From Elysia marginata (taxonomy: Eukaryota; Mollusca; Gastropoda; Plakobranchidae), in NCBI GenBank assembly GCA_019649035.1, contig BMAT01013504.1, positions 22,188 through 44,261 on the forward strand: DNA of 22,074 nt, in the 5' to 3' direction. Positions 18,715 to 22,074 of the stretch are shown piece after piece. The notes under the pieces are model-generated. The model made no database searches. It was not told the DNA's origin and was given only the letters and a program-made list of their open reading frames with translations. The position numbers were made by a program, and so were the translations under genes. Position 1 is the stretch's first letter; each line of letters begins with the position of its first letter.

Positions 18715-21700
18715 TCTCTAGTTTACTGCTACATTAATTATTTTGTGTGCTTTCTATTAGATTTGAAAGCGTACTCATGTGGACTAAGACAAGACCCCGA
18801 GGGTGTTCTCAGGATATAGTGCTATATTCTTCCCCTCTCTGCCTCTCTCAGCCGGGCAAATAGCTGAGCCATGTGTCAAAGTTGATGGAATACCCGAACG
18901 CCGTTGGCCATCTTCCTTCTCACATTCTTTCTGCGATAAGCATACAAGGTAAAGAATCTTTAGCAGTTTTGATGGCTCGCTCAGAAAAATCTATCTTTTA
19001 GTTTGGTAAAGAAATGGTCCTCAAGAAGGGTTGAAGTAGCAAGAAGATTTCGAGCGCATTTTGATTTTAAAAATTTGGCTCCACTTTGCTAACTTTGTGA
19101 CTTGTTCGGAATTTCTGTTTTCACATTGTTTGGAAGTGCTCTTCAGTGATATATCGTTGAAAATTGATTTTACAAGGATCATTGTTTCTTTCACATGACA
19201 AATGCTGCTACCTGGAATTTACTAGTAATAACTTTTGTAAACAGATAGAGGACAATTGTTAAGGTAATCTAACATTGGTTCCAGGAAAACTTTGTGCAAA
19301 ACTTTTTTCTCTAATAGTAATATCTGTCAAAAGTTTCCGTTTGTTAGGGTTTTTTGTTGTTGTTGTTGTTTATATTTTTTATTTTTTTTGTTGCTTTTTT
19401 GTTTAGACATGCACGTATATAGGCAATATCTCTGTTGCTCTTTTAACACAATAAAGTTTAACGTAACGGTACATAGATTTTTATTTTTTTTAAATTTATC
19501 AACTTGCCTTACTCATAATAGAATCAATCAGCAAAGAAACCGCCTTTTATTTCGTTCTTTCATCCTCAAAGAAAATGAGATTTGTTTTTTTACCAATATT
19601 TTCAATTTATTCATTCATTAATTATTGATGACGCCAAAAGTCAAATATATATACGTATGCCACTTTTGATTTCGCGTTCAATTTTCTAATTGTAATAATG
19701 TAAAAGTTAATACATGTACTCCTTGATTCTCTCTATCCAATTAAAGTTTAGATGTATGATGTTTGAGGCCAAGAAGTTCAAACCTAACAGGATGGTCTTT
19801 AGATGTTCCTAAAAGAAGTAAACTTTCGGTTTTAACTCCTATGACCGCCCCCCCCCCCTTTCCCCTTTCCCCGAACATGTTCATCCAGCACAACATACCC
19901 GTTACACTACACTAAATATTATACCGACAAAGCTTTATGAAGTTGATGAAATAGACTATTTGTCTTCTCAGATTCAGATTGCATGCTACGTTCTTTAAAC
20001 CTCTGAGACCCTGCAAAGACACGCTAGAAGCACTATAAATTAAGTGTTGACTTTGTGCTTTTGTTCTTTCCCTATGTCGGAGATTATGTTTTCGTGCAAT
20101 AAATTTCCTTGTTTAGGCCTCTCGATTCTTGTAAGCAACATGTTTGAAGGCTAAGAAAAGAAAATTAAAGTTACATGCATGTTGTGGAAAGTGCATGGAT
20201 TGTTGTTGGCTTTTTTTTTCTTTTGGTATAATCCTGGGTCAACATTTTCTTTGCATTATCTACTTCTCTCGGCATACAATGTATGGTATGTCCTCGCTTA
20301 AGGGCAAGATTTGTAAGTACATGTGGGTGTACTATGTCAAAAAGAATTAAATAGTATTAAAATAACCATCACAGCCGTCCCCGTACTGGTGTAACTCGAC
20401 TAATATTTAAATTTTTGCGAATTTAAAGTTGTGACGACAGCAAATGCTGAAGCTTAGCCAAGGGGGTGACAACATATTTACTTGTTTTGAAACTATTTGG
20501 AGGTCATTAATGATTAAAATTTTGACGAGCTCAAGCGAATGGAAAGTCATGTACTGGTAATAACTAAAAGTCTTGCGACATAGACTATCGTCTACAGATG
20601 TCTGAAAGTCTTTACGATTATGAAACAGGCTTGTTTATGTACTGATATTAATGTCAAGCTCCTTGACCACCTCAAAATCCATTAGGTACTTATTTTAAAT
20701 TTGTCGTTTTGTCGCTTTCTTTTCTTTCGAACTGTGTGGATTTCCTTACAGGTATGAAAAGAAGCTCGCTCTAAGAAAAAAAGTAGCTGCATTAATATTC
20801 AATAGATAGGGTACCAAAGACGGTATAGCATATGTGTTGAGATATCTGTACCATTTTTAGACCTTTTAACTAGAAATCAATGTCCTCTTTAGACTTTTTT
20901 TGGACCTCCAAAAAATTACATGACCCTTCTAAGGCGCAATATCGTATCTTTTGCTTAATTATAATCCATTAGTTAAAGAAACAAAAAAACCGACAATGTT
21001 TTATTATAATCCTCATGATTGTGATTACACACGCACATCCAGGCTGTTGGTTTATTAGAGTAGACACAATCAGTCTCAAAGATATCAAAAAGAGTAGCGA
21101 AACTGTAATATTTCAAGGAAAAAGAAAAAGTGGATTAATTTACGTACCGCAACCTTGCCTGGGGGATGTTTGTTGAGACACAAATAGCAAGGATTTACCG
21201 TAATTGGTTATGCTTAGGATACAACTCAATATTCTAAAATACAGAGAAAGAGGATTGGGGTGGGTGAGATTTGATTCAGCGTATAAGTGCAATAAACTGA
21301 CACAGCGATAAAGGTTACATAGAATCTCAACTTTTTGCTAAGGATGAAAATTAAAACAAAGGCGTGCAATCTCGTTTAAAACTAGGTATAACGTGTGTAT
21401 ACGATGCGGACAAATTTGGGAAAAGTCCACCGTCTCTTAATGGGTCTATACGTTTAACTTTCTCCCTAAAAGTAGACGATGAAAACATTTTGAAAAAGTT
21501 TTTCATTCAGGCATTAATTGATTTTTTTATCCAATTTTATAGCATTTTAACTTTTTTTTCTGTTTAAATCTTAAAACAAAGCTTGTTTGAGGAAGCTTGT
21601 ATTCAGCTGTTATTTCCGAAACTTTATGAAGAATTTGTTGTCGTCGATAATCTGAACTGAATTGACATCTCTGCCAACCATTGCGGGACAGGTGAATGTG

Positions 21701-22074
21701 GGGGAACATGGGTTGAGTAACAGCAAACGTGTTTCTAAGTCCGCCCACCGTTACGCTGGGCTTGCCGCAGGGCTCACACATTCTGTGGGCAACATCGCTC
21801 TCACATCAATGTCGAACCGGGCTCAGGTCTGACCACGCTGCTTACTGCCCCTAATCTAATTTATTTGGGAAAGCTTACTGTACTCAGGCTGACGGTAGGC
21901 CTATACAGGTCCTTGAGGTTTTATGATTAAAGTTGTTAAAAATGAATGGATTTTTTTCGCCAAACATGTTTTGCTGTTTGACTTCTTCTGCTACCAAATG
22001 GAATGAAGTCAATTTTTCTTTGGCAAATCAAGGCAACTGGTGAATAGTTTTGGGAAATTGCTTTTAAAAGTTTT
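18715..22074. other. Long stretch without a recognised gene
   Basis: Contents are AT-rich DNA, a (TTG)n microsatellite at about 19353-19370, an 11-C run at 19848-19858 and short open frames on both strands. The minus frame at 21527-21781 contains CGKPSVTVGG and NGWQRCQF but no domain I can name. I see no tRNA, rRNA or transposon terminus. Confidence 0.4.

Noticed and set aside
19292-19621. 109-codon plus-strand open frame rich in F, L and C
   Set aside because: It arises from T-rich and (TTG)n sequence; no transmembrane protein family fits.

Overview
This window reads as animal nuclear DNA, most likely from a mollusc and probably a gastropod. The reasons are spliced exons in AT-rich DNA, dense tRNA-derived SINE, LINE and TIR-element debris, and many AGATCT/TCTAGA-type words, which I associate with heterobranch snail genomes. 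The species assignment is inference. There is no sign of prokaryotic or organellar DNA, no CRISPR array and no operon. None of the long open frames in the window is a complete gene.

The one gene I can identify is BLOC1S4 (cappuccino), a subunit of the BLOC-1 complex, on the + strand. Its last four coding exons lie at 4702-4773, 5609-5710, 7514-7633 and 8139-8333. All junctions are GT/AG and in phase 0, and together they encode 162 residues plus a stop. The N-terminal exon or exons were not found; they lie either upstream of the window or unrecognised in 1-4700. A locally GC-richer stretch at about 240-660 (CCAAT, GC box, octamer, candidate splice donor) could be its promoter and first exon, but this is weak.

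The rest is mostly transposon-derived or featureless. A decayed LINE 3' end (1386-2207) was later split by a tRNA-derived SINE (1656-1982). Removing the SINE and one 6-base target duplication rejoins the LINE reading frame. A second, unrelated LINE 3' fragment (2536-2835) follows and abuts a 180-bp TA-flanked TIR element (2842-3021). Relatives of that element lie at 9216-10245 and 12858-13014. A TA-flanked TIR element with a different sequence (6336-7126) sits in BLOC1S4 intron 3 of this window's numbering (5711-7513). It is bracketed by an unusual perfect 55-bp direct repeat. A possible TTAA-flanked element (7311-7415) lies in the same intron. A hAT-like element occupies 13434-14456. Several tRNA-derived SINE heads are scattered (about 3783-3895, 11497-11606, 13537-13625). 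A repeat of a type widespread in invertebrates spans about 11114-12090.

From 14.5 kb to the end I see no recognisable gene. What is there is a perfect 19-bp hairpin (18656-18708), long C/G homopolymers, one N base, and a few weak exon-like stretches. I find no convincing new biological system. The best leads are the 55-bp duplication around the intronic element, the iterated subterminal motifs shared by the two TIR families, and the frame-restoring nested insertion.
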